Assembly (NCBI RefSeq): GCF_004795855.1
Contig: NZ_CP039252.1
Coordinates: 3,906,001-3,970,000, forward strand
Reading direction: 5' to 3'
DNA from: Hydrogenophaga sp. PAMC20947
GTDB taxonomy: Bacteria; Pseudomonadota; Gammaproteobacteria; Burkholderiales; Burkholderiaceae_C
Length of the DNA: 64,000 bases
Of this stretch, positions 28,884-39,458 are shown piece by piece (the first letter of the stretch is position 1; every line of letters starts with the position of its first letter). Both the position numbers and the translations under genes were made by a program. The notes under the pieces were generated by a model. That model saw nothing but the letters and a program-made list of their open reading frames with translations, was not told where the DNA came from and did no database searches.

Positions 28884-31151
28884 ATGTGGATGTTATCGCT
28901 GGTGCAAGCCTTGAGCCGCCACGGTGCCCGGGTGGCGGTCACGCTGCTCCCACTCGTTTTTGCGGTGTTGCACGCCGTGGGCGTGGCACCCATGGGGGTG
29001 CTGAACCGCCTGGACAACATCATCTTCGACGCGCGCCTGCGCGCCACCATGCCGGGCACGCTGGACAGCCGGGTGGTGATCGTCGACATCGACGAAAAGA
29101 GCCTGGCCGAAGTGGGTCGGTGGCCCTGGTCCCGCAACCACATGGCGCGTCTGACCGACATCCTCTTTGAGCAGCAGTCCATCGCGTTGCTGGGCTTTGA
29201 CACCGTGTTCGCCGAGGCCGACACCAGCTCCGGCCTGGCGCAGTTGCAGGCGCTGGCCCGGGGGGCTTTCGCCGATCAGCCCGGTTTTGCCGAGCGCGTG
29301 CAGGCCCTGACGCCAGAGCTCGACCACGATGCCCAGCTGGCCCGGGCCATCCAGGGCAGGCCGGTGGTGTTGGGCTATTACTTCACCAGCGACCGCGATG
29401 GCCGCACCAGCGGTGTGTTGCCTGCACCGGTGATGGACAGCAGCGCTTTGGGCGGGCGCAGCGTGTTGGCCACACAATGGGACGGCTTTGGCGCCAACAT
29501 CGCGCCGCTGGCCCAGGCGGCGCCACGCGCCGGGTTTTTCAACGCAATCACCGACGGCGACGGGGTGGTCCGCTCCTTGCCGCTGCTGGCCGAACACGGT
29601 GGGCGTTATTACGAGTCGCTGGGACTGGCCATGTTCCGTTTGTTGCTGGGTTCGCCCCAGGTGGCGCCCGGGTTTGCCCAAGTGGGCCTGTTGCCCCGGT
29701 CGTACCAGGCGCTGGAGAGTGTGCAGCTGGTGCGTGAGGGATCGCGGCTGGCGATTCCGGTGAACGACCGGGTTTCAACCCTGGTGCCCTTCCGGGGGCG
29801 AGGCGGCCCTCAGGGGGGCTCGTTCACCTATGTGTCGGCGGCTGACGTGCTGGCCGGTCGGCTGGCGCCGGGGCAACTGGCCAACAAAATCGTGCTGGTG
29901 GGCACCACCGCGCCCGGTTTGCTGGATTTGCGGGTGACCCCGGTGGGCGAGACCTACCCGGGCGTTGAAACCCATGCCAATTTGATCGCCGGCTTGCTCG
30001 ATGGCGAACTGATCACGCAACCCGATTACGCGCTCGGCTACGAGCTGCTGGTGCTGGTGTGCGCTGGCCTGTTGCTGGCCCTGGCCTTGCCCCTGCTCAG
30101 CGCGGCCCGCGCGGTGGCCCTGAGCGTGGCCGTGGTGGCGGCCATTGTGGGCCTGAACACCTGGCTGTACCTGGGTCATGGCCTGGTCTTGCCGTTGGCC
30201 AGCACCCTCGTCATGGCCGGCCTCGCCTTTGCCCTCAACATGAGCTATGGCTATCTGGTGGAGAGCCGGTCCAAGCGGGCGCTGGCGCAGCTCTTTGGCA
30301 CCTATGTGCCACCCACGCTGGTGGAAGAAATGGTCAAGGACCCGGCCAGCTACTCCATGCAGGCCCAGACCCGCGAGCTCACCGTGATGTTTTGCGACAT
30401 GCGGGGCTTCACCCAGATCGCGGAAACCATGTCGCCCACGGCGCTGCAGGCCCTGCTCAACCAGGTCTTCAGTCGCCTCACACACATCATCCGAAACCAC
30501 CTCGGCACCATCGACAAATACATGGGCGATTGTGTGATGGCGTTCTGGGGTGCGCCGGTTGACCTGCCCGACCATGCCCACAAGGCGGTGCAAACAGCGC
30601 TCGCCATGGCCGAAGCCATTCATGTCATCAACCGCGAGCGAGCCGCCGTCGGCCTGAGTGCCATTGGGGTGGGCCTGGGGATCAACACCGGCGACATGTG
30701 TGTGGGCGACATGGGCTCAGACGTGCGCCGCAGCTACACCGTGATCGGCGATGCGGTGAACCTGGGCGCGCGGCTGGAGGCGTTGTCTCGCCTGTACGGC
30801 GTGGATATCGTGGTGAGTGAGGCCACCCGTGCGCAAGCGCCTGCCTATGCCTGGCAGCAGCTGGACCGGGTCCGCGTCAAAGGCAAAGCCCAGGCCGTTG
30901 ACATCTACACCCCGCTGGGCCTGCGTGAACAGCTGTCGCCGGCGCAGACCGATGAGTTGCGTGAATGGAAGCGGGCCTGGGCCGCGTGGCAAGCGCGCGA
31001 CTGGGACGCCTGCGAGGTGCATTTGCTCAATCTCCGGCGTCAGAACGAGGAAAAAGTCCTTTACCGGCTTTACGCAGAGCGGGTAGTCTCCTTGAAGCGG
31101 TCGCCGCCCAGTCCCGATTGGGACGGCACGACCCAACTGAACACCAAATAA
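28884..31151 (+). CDS. CHASE2-domain adenylate/guanylate cyclase
   Basis: 755 residues from ATG 28884 (a GTG at 28857 is also open). An N-terminal membrane helix, a CHASE2 sensor (VVIVDIDEKSLAEVGRWPWSR), three membrane helices (about 380-450) and a class III nucleotide cyclase domain (about 495-690) follow. The cyclase shows VMFCDMRGFTQ with metal aspartates, KYMGDCVMAFWG and INTGDMCVGDMGS. It makes cAMP (or cGMP) in response to the CHASE2 signal. It shares its sensor type with the kinase three genes upstream, so both may read the same cue. Confidence 0.92.
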   Translation: MWMLSLVQALSRHGARVAVTLLPLVFAVLHAVGVAPMGVLNRLDNIIFDARLRATMPGTLDSRVVIVDIDEKSLAEVGRWPWSRNHMARLTDILFEQQSIALLGFDTVFAEADTSSGLAQLQALARGAFADQPGFAERVQALTPELDHDAQLARAIQGRPVVLGYYFTSDRDGRTSGVLPAPVMDSSALGGRSVLATQWDGFGANIAPLAQAAPRAGFFNAITDGDGVVRSLPLLAEHGGRYYESLGLAMFRLLLGSPQVAPGFAQVGLLPRSYQALESVQLVREGSRLAIPVNDRVSTLVPFRGRGGPQGGSFTYVSAADVLAGRLAPGQLANKIVLVGTTAPGLLDLRVTPVGETYPGVETHANLIAGLLDGELITQPDYALGYELLVLVCAGLLLALALPLLSAARAVALSVAVVAAIVGLNTWLYLGHGLVLPLASTLVMAGLAFALNMSYGYLVESRSKRALAQLFGTYVPPTLVEEMVKDPASYSMQAQTRELTVMFCDMRGFTQIAETMSPTALQALLNQVFSRLTHIIRNHLGTIDKYMGDCVMAFWGAPVDLPDHAHKAVQTALAMAEAIHVINRERAAVGLSAIGVGLGINTGDMCVGDMGSDVRRSYTVIGDAVNLGARLEALSRLYGVDIVVSEATRAQAPAYAWQQLDRVRVKGKAQAVDIYTPLGLREQLSPAQTDELREWKRAWAAWQARDWDACEVHLLNLRRQNEEKVLYRLYAERVVSLKRSPPSPDWDGTTQLNTK

Positions 31152-31218
31152 CCCCCGCCGGACAGGTTGGCTTGCTTGCCGCTTGTCCGGGCTGAACCAA
31201 CACCAACGCACACCACCA

Positions 31219-32022
31219 ATGAGGGTCAAAGTCCTGGGCTGCTCCGGCGCGATCGCGCAAGGCTGCCGCACCACCTCTTTTTTGCTGGACGACGATGTTT
31301 TGATCGACGCCGGCACCGGCGTGGGCGATCTGAGCCTGGCGGAAATGGCGCGCATCAACCATGTGCTGCTCACCCATTCCCACCTGGACCATGTCGCCAG
31401 CCTCCCGCTCATGCTCGATGCCGTGGCCGCCTTGCGCCTGGCCGCGAAAGCACCGCCCCTGCAGGTCCATGCCCTGCCCGGCACCATAGCGGCCTTGCGG
31501 GTACACATCTTCAACAACCTGATCTGGCCCGACTTCGCCGCCATCCCCAGCGCCGAAGCGCCCTTGATGCGCTTTGTGCCCCTTGCTGAAGGCGAAGTGC
31601 TGGACGTGGGCGGTAAATCCATTGAAGTCTTGCCCGCCGTGCACACCGTGCCAGCCGTGGGTTACGCCGCTGCGTCCCCTACAGGCTACTGGGTCTTCAG
31701 CGGCGACACCGAGCGCAACCCGGCCTTCTGGCGCCGGGTCAACCAGCTGCAAGTGGCCATGCTCATCATCGAGACCGCCTTCAGCGACCGTGAGAAAGAC
31801 CTGGCCCACCGCAGCCTGCACCTGGCCCCCAGTGTGCTGGCCTCAGAGCTCGACCAGATCCGCAGCGATCAGCGCTACCCCATCTACATCACCCACACCA
31901 AGCCGGCTGAGACTGGACTGATCATGGAAGAGATTCAGCGCTTCGACGAGCTGCCCAGCCGGGATGGTGGTGTGCGCCACGATATCCGTTGGCTGAGCGC
32001 GGGGCAGACGTTTGATCTGTGA
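31219..32022 (+). CDS. MBL-fold 3',5'-cyclic-nucleotide phosphodiesterase (class II-like)
   Basis: 267 residues. The metallo-beta-lactamase fold shows LLTHSHLDHVASLPLM (metal ligands), VHTVPAVGY, SGDTERNPAFW and ITHTKP. The sequence resembles class II cAMP phosphodiesterases (CpdP type). Placed 67 bases after the cyclase, it would degrade that enzyme's product. Its last 40 codons recur three times, slightly diverged, in the downstream pilin array. Confidence 0.82.
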   Translation: MRVKVLGCSGAIAQGCRTTSFLLDDDVLIDAGTGVGDLSLAEMARINHVLLTHSHLDHVASLPLMLDAVAALRLAAKAPPLQVHALPGTIAALRVHIFNNLIWPDFAAIPSAEAPLMRFVPLAEGEVLDVGGKSIEVLPAVHTVPAVGYAAASPTGYWVFSGDTERNPAFWRRVNQLQVAMLIIETAFSDREKDLAHRSLHLAPSVLASELDQIRSDQRYPIYITHTKPAETGLIMEEIQRFDELPSRDGGVRHDIRWLSAGQTFDL

Positions 32023-32078
32023 TGGAAGGGCAGGTGAGGGGGTGGTGGTGCGACAGGGCTGGTTCACCGCTTGAAACA

Positions 32079-32099
32079 CGGTGACAAAAAACGTCACCG
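32079..32099. promoter_or_regulatory. Upstream palindrome of pilin copy 1
   Basis: CGGTGAC-N7-GTCACCG, a perfect 7-bp dyad, lies 83 bases upstream of the sigma-54 promoter. A further TGTCACC half-site follows. This is a fitting position for a PilR-type enhancer-binding protein. It is repeated at 33117-33137 and 34161-34181. Confidence 0.5.
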
Positions 32100-32181
32100 C
32101 CTATGGAGCCCAGGCCGCACAAATTGTCACCTGGTGGGCCCCAACCGTGAAATAGCGCAAGAAAACCCCGTCATTTCTAGT

Positions 32182-32197
32182 TGGCACGGTCCCTGCT
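32182..32197 (+). promoter_or_regulatory. Sigma-54 promoter, pilin copy 1
   Basis: TGGCACGGTCCCTGCT has GG and GC exactly ten bases apart, the -24/-12 signature. Confidence 0.88.
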
Positions 32198-32259
32198 AAA
32201 TGCGATCCGTCTTTTAACCATCGTGGTTTTTGTTCCACCCTCAGTCAAGGAGTTTTCTC

Positions 32260-32679
<420 letters not shown>

Positions 32680-32727
32680 TACGCTTCCGAAATCCCACGG
32701 GGTGCAACGCACCTTAGGGACTAGCCG

Positions 32728-32764
32728 AAAAGCCAACCACTTGTGAAAGCGGTTGGCTTTTGTT
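32728..32764 (+). terminator. Terminator of pilin copy 1
   Basis: AAAAGCCAACC pairs with GGTTGGCTTTT around a 12-base loop and is followed by a T-rich run. Confidence 0.8.
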
Positions 32765-32848
32765 TCTTCGTATTCTGAAAAGTTGGCAAACTTGTTGGTT
32801 TGAGGAATGCAAAAATCGAGGTCTTCGCCTGAATCTCGAAGGGAATCT

Positions 32849-32962
32849 ATGCCCCGGCCTCTTGCACTGTGCTGTCCTGATTTCAAGTCTGCACCCTCTC
32901 GCGCTCGTTTTGCAGGGCGTTGGGCCTTGGCCCATCTGGGCGTCAGCCAGAGCCCGGGCTGA
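32849..32962 (+). pseudogene. Truncated 5' fragment of the tfpZ-like gene, copy 1
   Basis: The first 33 codons match the intact tfpZ-like start (MPRPLALCCPDFKSAPSRAR...), then the frame enters phosphodiesterase DNA and stops at 32962 after 37 residues. The upstream GAAGGGA site is retained, so a short peptide could still be made. Confidence 0.75.
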
Positions 32963-33063
32963 TCATGGAGGAGACCCAGCGCTTTGACGAGCTGCCCAGC
33001 CGGGGCGGTGGTGCGCGCCACGATGTCCGTTGGCTGAGCGCGGGGCAGACGTTTGATCTGTGA
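32947..33063 (+). pseudogene. 3' fragment of the phosphodiesterase gene, copy 1
   Basis: 38 codons match the end of the intact gene (GLIMEETQRFDELPSR...SAGQTFDL) but with several substitutions (EETQ for EEIQ, GGGARHDV for DGGVRHDI), so the copy is not simply a recent duplicate of the intact 3' end. Confidence 0.75.
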
Positions 33064-33218
33064 AGGGTGTGCCGGTTTAGGGGTGGTGCGACGGGGCTGG
33101 TTCACCGCTTGAAACACGGTGACAAAAAACGTCACCGCTTACCGCATCAGACTGCACAAAATGTCACCTGATGGGCCCCAACCGTGAAATAGCGCAAGAA
33201 AAACCGCCTATTTCACGC

Positions 33219-33234
33219 TGGCACGGTCCCTGCT
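33219..33234 (+). promoter_or_regulatory. Sigma-54 promoter, pilin copy 2
   Basis: Same 16-base TGGCACGGTCCCTGCT element as copy 1, with the upstream palindrome at 33117-33137. Confidence 0.88.
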
Positions 33235-33294
33235 GAGTAAACCCCGTCGTCCACCTATCGTGGTTTTTGTTCCCCCCATTCAAGGAGTTTTCTC

Positions 33295-33723
33295 ATGAAT
33301 CGTTCTATGCAAAAAATGCAAAAAGGTTTTACCCTCATCGAATTGATGATTGTGGTGGCCATCATCGGTATTCTGGCTGCTGTGGCACTGCCCGCTTACC
33401 AGGACTACACCGTGCGTGCTCGCGTGTCTGAATCGTTGGTTGCCGCTTCCGCTGCCAAAATTGCAGTAGCTGAAAACGCCGCCAACGGGCAAGCCCTTGC
33501 ATCGGGTTGGGTTGCACCTTCAGCCACTCCTAATATGACATCTGCGGCGATTGCCGCTGATGGTGTGATCACCGTGACAACCACGGCTCGCGCAGGTGGT
33601 GGAACGGTTACCTTTGTACCAAATCCAGTGCTGGTTGCTGGCACCATCCCAACCGATCGCATCGGTTGGACCTGTACCGGTGGCACATTGGTCGCGAAGT
33701 ACCGCCCTGCTGCGTGCCGTTAA
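33295..33723 (+). CDS. pilA: Type IV pilin, copy 2
   Basis: 142 residues with leader [11 protein letters not shown] before [10 protein letters not shown]. It is identical to copy 3 except for Asn instead of Asp in FVPNPVL. Own promoter, CAAGGAG ribosome site and terminator. The full-length open frame and intact processing site argue that it is functional rather than a silent cassette. Confidence 0.95.
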   Translation: MNRSMQKMQKGFTLIELMIVVAIIGILAAVALPAYQDYTVRARVSESLVAASAAKIAVAENAANGQALASGWVAPSATPNMTSAAIAADGVITVTTTARAGGGTVTFVPNPVLVAGTIPTDRIGWTCTGGTLVAKYRPAACR

Positions 33724-33771
33724 TACGTTTCCGAAATCCCACGGGGTGCAACGCACCTTAGGGACTAGCTG

Positions 33772-33811
33772 AAAAGCCAACCACTTGTGAAAGCGGTTGG
33801 CTTTTGTTTTT
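33772..33811 (+). terminator. Terminator of pilin copy 2
   Basis: Same AAAAGCCAACC/GGTTGGCTTTT hairpin as copy 1 with a T run. Confidence 0.8.
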
Positions 33812-33892
33812 TCGTATTCTGAAAAGTTGGCAAACTTGTTGGTTTGAGGAATGCAAAAATCGAGGTCTTCGCCTGAATCTCGAAGGGAATCT

Positions 33893-34006
33893 ATGCCCCG
33901 GCCTCCTGCACTGTGCTGTCCTGATTTCAAGTCTGCACCCTCTCGCGCTCGTTTTGCAGGGCGTTGGGCCTTGGCCCATCTGGGCGTCAGCCAGAGCCCG
34001 GGCTGA
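33893..34006 (+). pseudogene. Truncated 5' fragment of the tfpZ-like gene, copy 2
   Basis: Same 33-codon start and fusion point as the first fragment; stops after 37 residues. Confidence 0.75.
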
Positions 34007-34107
34007 TCATGGAGGAGACCCAGCGCTTTGACGAGCTGCCCAGCCGGGGCGGTGGTGCGCGCCACGATGTCCGTTGGCTGAGCGCGGGGCAGACGTTTGA
34101 TCTGTGA
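33991..34107 (+). pseudogene. 3' fragment of the phosphodiesterase gene, copy 2
   Basis: Matches the first remnant, including its substitutions relative to the intact gene end. Confidence 0.75.
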
Positions 34108-34262
34108 AGGGTGTGCCGGTTTAGGGGTGGTGCGACGGGGCTGGTTCACCGCTTGAAACACGGTGACAAAAAACGTCACCGCTTACCGCATCAGACTGCA
34201 CAAAATGTCACCTGATGGGCCCCAGCCGTGAAATAGCGCAAGAAAAACCGCCTATCTCAAGT

Positions 34263-34278
34263 TGGCACGGTCCCTGCT
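34263..34278 (+). promoter_or_regulatory. Sigma-54 promoter, pilin copy 3
   Basis: Same TGGCAC-N5-CTGCT element; palindrome at 34161-34181. Confidence 0.88.
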
Positions 34279-34338
34279 CCATAAAACATGTCTTCTTCCC
34301 ATCGTGGTTTTTGTTCCCCCCATTCAAGGAGTTTTCTC

Positions 34339-34767
<429 letters not shown>

Positions 34768-34815
34768 TACGCTTCCGAAATCCCACGGGGTGCAACGCAC
34801 CTTAGGGACTAGCCG

Positions 34816-34852
34816 AAAAGCCAACCACTTGTGAAAGCGGTTGGCTTTTGTT
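34816..34852 (+). terminator. Terminator of pilin copy 3
   Basis: Same hairpin and T run as copy 1. Confidence 0.8.
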
Positions 34853-34936
34853 TCTTCGTATTCTGAAAAGTTGGCAAACTTGTTGGTTTGAGGAATGCAA
34901 AAATCGAGGTCTTCGCCTGAATCTCGAAGGGAATCT

Positions 34937-35125
34937 ATGCCCCGGCCTCCTGCACTGCGCTGTCCTGATTTCAAGTCTGCACTCTCACGCGCTCGTTTTG
35001 CCGCACGTTGGGCATTGGCCCATCTGGGCGTCAGCCAGAGCCCGGGCCGATCATGGAGGAGACCCAGCGCTTTGACGAGCTGCCCAGCCGGGACGGTGGT
35101 GTGCGCCACGATATCCGTTGGCTGA
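34937..35125 (+). pseudogene. Truncated 5' fragment of the tfpZ-like gene, copy 3
   Basis: Here GGGCTGA of the other joints reads GGGCCGA, so the fragment has lost its stop and runs on in a non-native frame through the phosphodiesterase remnant to 35125 (62 residues). The start is also slightly diverged (SALSRARFAARWALAHLGVS). Confidence 0.65.
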
Positions 35126-35151
35126 GCGCGGGGCAGACGTTTGATCTGTGA
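35035..35151 (+). pseudogene. 3' fragment of the phosphodiesterase gene, copy 3
   Basis: This remnant is a mosaic: its first part follows the other two remnants (EETQRF) and its second part the intact gene (DGGVRHDIRW). That suggests gene conversion within the array. Confidence 0.75.
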
Positions 35152-35206
35152 TGGGTGTGCCGGTTTAGGGGTGGTGCGACGGGGCTGGTTCACCGATTGA
35201 AACACG

Positions 35207-35252
35207 GTGACAATTATTGTCACAAAGCCCTAAGGTGACGAAAAACGTCACC
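35207..35252. promoter_or_regulatory. Doubled upstream palindrome of pilin copy 4
   Basis: Copy 4 alone has an extra dyad GTGACAATTATTGTCAC (35207-35223) followed by GGTGAC-N7-GTCACC (35234-35252). It may bind an additional activator dimer. Confidence 0.5.
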
Positions 35253-35335
35253 GCTTACCGCCATCAGACTGCACAAAATGTCACCTGATGGGCCCCAACC
35301 GTGAAATAGCGCAAGAAAAACCGCCTATTTCACGC

Positions 35336-35351
35336 TGGCACGGTCCCTGCT
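35336..35351 (+). promoter_or_regulatory. Sigma-54 promoter, pilin copy 4
   Basis: Same TGGCACGGTCCCTGCT element as the other copies. Confidence 0.88.
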
Positions 35352-35411
35352 GAGTAAACCCCGTCTTCCACTCATCGTGGTTTTTGTTCCCCCCATTCAA
35401 GGAGTTTTCTC

Positions 35412-35840
<429 letters not shown>

Positions 35841-35888
35841 TACGCTTCCGAAATCCCACGGGGTGCAACGCACCTTAGGGACTAGCCG

Positions 35889-35925
35889 AAAAGCCAACCA
35901 CTTGTGAAAGCGGTTGGCTTTTGTT
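35889..35925 (+). terminator. Terminator of pilin copy 4
   Basis: Same hairpin as the other copies, lying between the pilin and the tfpZ-like gene; the accessory gene would be expressed by read-through or from its own promoter. Confidence 0.75.
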
Positions 35926-36009
35926 TCTTCGTATTCTGAAAAGTTGGCAAACTTGTTGGTTTGAGGAATGCAAAAATCGAGGTCTTCGCCTGAATCTCGA
36001 AGGGAATCT

Positions 36010-36816
36010 ATGCCCCGGCCTCCTGCACTGTGCTGTCCTGATTTCAAGTCTGCACCCTCTCGCGCTCGTTTTGCAGGGCGTTGGGCCTTGGCCCATCTGG
36101 GTGTCAGCCTTGTGGTGGTTTCGCTGGCTGTTTGGTGTGTACTCACGTTATGGTATCCCCGCCCTTGGCGAACCATGCTGGGGATTGCCGGCATTCTGTT
36201 GATTCTTCTAGTAGTGGACGTGGTTTGTGGACCTTTGTTGACCTTGGTGCTGGCCAGCCCAAAAAAATCCAGACGAGAGCGCTGGGTTGACCTTTCGGTG
36301 GTCGCGATGGTGCAAGTGATAGCGCTGGCATACGGACTGACTTCGGTGTTTGATGCGCGTCCTGTGGTGCTGGCATTTGAGACGGATCGGTTGCTCATAG
36401 TGACCGCCAATGAGGTTCAGCTTGAGCGGCTGACTGCTGCGCCAGAAGGCTACCGCTCATTGCCCTTTGTAGGCCTGAATATGGTGGGCGTAAGACAAGC
36501 CCGTTCGACTGAGGAAGCGATGCAGAGTGCTGAGAGTTCGCTGCAAGGCGTATCGCCGGGAATGCGGCCGGACTGGTGGCTCCCTGTTGATGCGGTTGTT
36601 CCTGCGTTGCTGCTCAAAGTACGCCCGATTGATGATTTGATCGCCGCGCGGCCCACTGACCGCAAAATTCTGGAATAGGCGGTGCAGGCGACCGGACAAT
36701 CCAGCAAAAGCTTGCGATTTTTACCTTTGACGTCGAGCAAACAACTGGACTGGGTCGCGCTTGTGAACGCCCGGGGTGAAATGGTCGGCTACGCGCCGGT
36801 GGACGGCTTCTTTTGA
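36010..36816 (+). pseudogene. TfpX/TfpZ-like type IV pilin accessory protein, interrupted by an in-frame amber codon
   Basis: The frame from ATG 36010 (GAAGGGA upstream) encodes 222 residues, then TAG at 36676-36678, then 45 more sense codons in the same frame to TGA 36814-36816. Two N-terminal membrane helices and the segments IDVVCGPLLT-like, LVLASPKKS, VIALAYGLTSVFDARPVVLAFETDR are typical of TfpX/TfpZ proteins, which modulate assembly of the neighbouring pilin. The part after TAG (LPLTSSKQLDWVALVNARGE) looks like the family's normal C-terminus. So this is either a recent nonsense mutation, a truncated but active protein, or a read-through product. Confidence 0.7.
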
Positions 36817-36829
36817 AGGCGCTCCCCTT

Positions 36830-37363
36830 TTAGCTCGGCGCCACAAAATGCCCGCTTTTCCCACCCATCTTCTCCACCAGCTTCACCCCACCGATCGTCA
36901 TGCCCCGGTCCACGGCCTTGCACATGTCGTAAATGGTGAGCAGGGCCACGCTCACGGCTGAGAGGGCTTCCATTTCCACGCCGGTCTGGCCGGTGCATTC
37001 GGCGGTGGTGCGGCAGCGCACGCTGTTGGAGGCTGTTTCGACCTCGAACTCCACGGCCACGCGGGTGAGGGCGATGGGGTGGCACAGGGGAATCAGGTCG
37101 CTGGTGCGCTTGGCGCCCTGGATGCCGGCGATGCGGGCAATGCCGAGCACATCGCCTTTTTTGGCGGTACCGCTCTGGATCAGCGCCAGGGTGGAGGGCT
37201 CCATGGTGATGCGGCCTTCGGCCACTGCGGTTCGCTTGGTGCTGGCTTTGTCGCCCACATCCACCATATGGGCCTGGCCTTGCGCGTCAAAGTGCGTCAA
37301 AGGGCTGGTGGTGTCGGCAGGGGCAGAGACCAGGGGGGCGATGGGGTGGTTGGGGTCAGTCAT
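36830..37363 (-). CDS. moaC: Cyclic pyranopterin monophosphate synthase
   Basis: 177 residues; second step of molybdenum cofactor synthesis. Typical segments are [61 protein letters not shown] and [15 protein letters not shown] 37363 gives the usual length; the longer frame to 37546 is not family-like. It converges on the tfpZ-like gene with 13 bases between. Confidence 0.95.
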   Translation of the reverse strand: MTDPNHPIAPLVSAPADTTSPLTHFDAQGQAHMVDVGDKASTKRTAVAEGRITMEPSTLALIQSGTAKKGDVLGIARIAGIQGAKRTSDLIPLCHPIALTRVAVEFEVETASNSVRCRTTAECTGQTGVEMEALSAVSVALLTIYDMCKAVDRGMTIGGVKLVEKMGGKSGHFVAPS

Positions 37364-37420
37364 GGCGAGATTTGCTTGCGCTTTACGGAAACCTTGCGGC
37401 GTTGGCGGCATCATACGGGG

Positions 37421-39082
37421 ATGCACGCACTTGCCACCATGCCCATGCCCACCCCAAAACCCGCCCGCCCGCTGTGGCAACGCCTGACGGCGACCGCACT
37501 CGCGGCCATGCTGGTTGCCCAACCTTGGGCGCTGGCTCAGGCGCAAACCACGGGATCGGCGCCGGCGGCGTCATCTGCGTCAGCCTCTGGGAACACGGCT
37601 TCACCGCCGCTCGCCTCTGGCGGTTTGCCCGGACTGGGCGACGGCTCCGACATGTCGATCGCCGACGAGCGCCGGCTGGGCGACAGCATTGCCCGCCAGA
37701 TCTACCAGGACCCGGACTACCTGGACGACCCGGTGCTGGTGGACTACCTGCAGGCGATCTGGCAGCCGCTGCTGGCGGCGGGCCGTGCGCGCGGCGATGT
37801 GCCGCCGGAGCTTTCGGAGCGCCTGGCCTGGGAGCTGATGATCAACCGTGTCAAGGAGGTGAACGCGTTTGCCTTGCCGGGGGGCTACATGGGGGTCAAC
37901 CTGGGCTTGATTGCGGTGACAGATTCGCCTGAAGAGGTGGCCAGTGTGCTGGCACACGAAATGAGCCATGTGTCTCAGCGCCACATCTCCCGCATGATCA
38001 CCCGCCAGGCGCGTGACGCGCCCTTGTTGATGGGCGCCATGATCCTGGGCGCGCTGGCCGCACGCAACAGCGTGGACGTGGCGAACGCGGCCATCGCGGG
38101 CAGCCAGGCACTGGCGGTGCAAAACCAGCTGAACTTTTCGCGGGACATGGAGCGTGAGGCCGACCGGGTGGGCTTTGGGGTGATGACCGCTGCGGGGTTT
38201 GAGGGGCGCGGATTTGTCAGCATGTTTGACAAGCTGCAGCAGGCTTCCCGCCTGAACGACGACGGCGCTTTCCCCTATTTGCGCAGCCACCCGCTGACCA
38301 CCGAGCGCATCGCCGACATGCACGCCCGTTTGCCGCTGGCCGCGGCGGCCACGGCCAATGGACCCGTGGGGCCGCTGCGCACGGCGCCGGTGACGCCGCG
38401 CATGGACACGGGCTTGTCAAAGACCTTGCACAGCTTGATGGCGGCGCGCGCGCGGGTGCTCGCCGACAGCGCGCCGGATCGCTGGAGCGCCTGGTTGCAG
38501 GCGGGCCAGTTGGCGTCGGCTTCGCTGGGTGATCGGTACGCGGCAGCTTTGTCGGCCTTGCGGCTGAACCAATATGCGCTGGCGCAGAAGCTGGCGCAGT
38601 CGTTGCGCGAGGCCGTGCCCGCCGAAGAGGCGCAGACGGTGGATGCCTTGCTGATCGAGATCCTGGTCGCTGCGCCCAATGGCGGCCAAGCCCCCCGCCT
38701 GGCGGCGCTGCGCGACAAGGCGCTGGCGGGCGACAGCCGGGCCCAGCTCCTGATGGGTGCGCAGGCCGCTTTGGCCACGCAGGCACCGCAGCTTGCCGCC
38801 GGGCGTTTGCAGAGCTGGGTGGTGGGCCACCCGCGCGATGCGCTGGCCTGGCAGACCTTGTCGCGTGTGCAGGCGGCCACCGGCCAGCGCTTGCGCTCGG
38901 TGCGATCCGAGGCCGAGGCGCGGGCGGCCGTCATGGATTACGAAGGGGCGGCGGAGCGCTTCAAGGCGGCGCAGGCCTTGCCGGCGGCCGATCGCCAGGC
39001 CGACGCCATGGAACTGGCGATCGTGGATGTGCGCCGGCGCGAGGTCGAGGCGCAGCTGAAAGCGTTAGCGCGAGAGAAGTGA
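37421..39082 (+). CDS. M48-family metalloprotease with TPR tail, BepA-like
   Basis: 553 residues. A signal peptide ([20 protein letters not shown]) precedes a zinc protease domain with HEMSH (His179 to His183) in [16 protein letters not shown] and the distal EREADRVGF glutamate. A helical TPR-like C-terminal half follows. BepA/YfgC proteins act in the periplasm on outer-membrane protein assembly. ATG 37439 is an alternative start. Its stop overlaps the convergent small membrane gene by 18 bases. Confidence 0.9.
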   Translation: MHALATMPMPTPKPARPLWQRLTATALAAMLVAQPWALAQAQTTGSAPAASSASASGNTASPPLASGGLPGLGDGSDMSIADERRLGDSIARQIYQDPDYLDDPVLVDYLQAIWQPLLAAGRARGDVPPELSERLAWELMINRVKEVNAFALPGGYMGVNLGLIAVTDSPEEVASVLAHEMSHVSQRHISRMITRQARDAPLLMGAMILGALAARNSVDVANAAIAGSQALAVQNQLNFSRDMEREADRVGFGVMTAAGFEGRGFVSMFDKLQQASRLNDDGAFPYLRSHPLTTERIADMHARLPLAAAATANGPVGPLRTAPVTPRMDTGLSKTLHSLMAARARVLADSAPDRWSAWLQAGQLASASLGDRYAAALSALRLNQYALAQKLAQSLREAVPAEEAQTVDALLIEILVAAPNGGQAPRLAALRDKALAGDSRAQLLMGAQAALATQAPQLAAGRLQSWVVGHPRDALAWQTLSRVQAATGQRLRSVRSEAEARAAVMDYEGAAERFKAAQALPAADRQADAMELAIVDVRRREVEAQLKALAREK

Positions 39083-39415
39083 GCTCACGGCGGTGTTGAC
39101 CGCCAGCATCAACACCGAATAAATCACCGAGCCGAGCAAGGCGGCCCAGAAGCCGGCGACGTAGAAGCCGTCGAGCACGCTGGCCGCTGCCCAGAACAGC
39201 AGGGCATTGATCACAAACAGGAACAGGCCCAGCGTGACCACTGTGACCGGCAACGTGAGCACCACCAGCACCGGCCGCAGCAGCATGTTGAACAGGCCAA
39301 TGACGGCTGCCGCGATCAGCGCTGAGGGGAAGCTGCGCACTTCAACGCCGGGGTACATGTAGGCCACCAACAGCAGGGCACAGGCGGCGAGCAGCCAGGT
39401 CAGGATAAGTTTCAT
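39065..39415 (-). CDS. Phage-holin-4-like (PF04020-type) membrane protein
   Basis: 116 residues with four predicted membrane helices and the LRPVLVVLTLPVTVVTLGLFLFVIN core typical of this widespread bacterial family. Despite the family name there is no phage context here; function unknown. Confidence 0.85.
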   Translation of the reverse strand: MKLILTWLLAACALLLVAYMYPGVEVRSFPSALIAAAVIGLFNMLLRPVLVVLTLPVTVVTLGLFLFVINALLFWAAASVLDGFYVAGFWAALLGSVIYSVLMLAVNTAVSSLLSR

Positions 39416-39458
39416 GGGCGCAGCATAGCACCGGGCGCCGCCGGAGCAAAAAGGGGCT

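Noticed and set aside
29785..29825. GGGGGCGAGGCGGCCCTCAGGGGGGC in the cyclase gene as another repeat copy
   Set aside because: It encodes FRGRGGPQGGSFTY, which fits the normal CHASE2 sequence, so ordinary coding explains it.
39065..39415. Holin-like protein as evidence of a prophage
   Set aside because: The family is widespread in bacterial chromosomes and no other phage gene is nearby.
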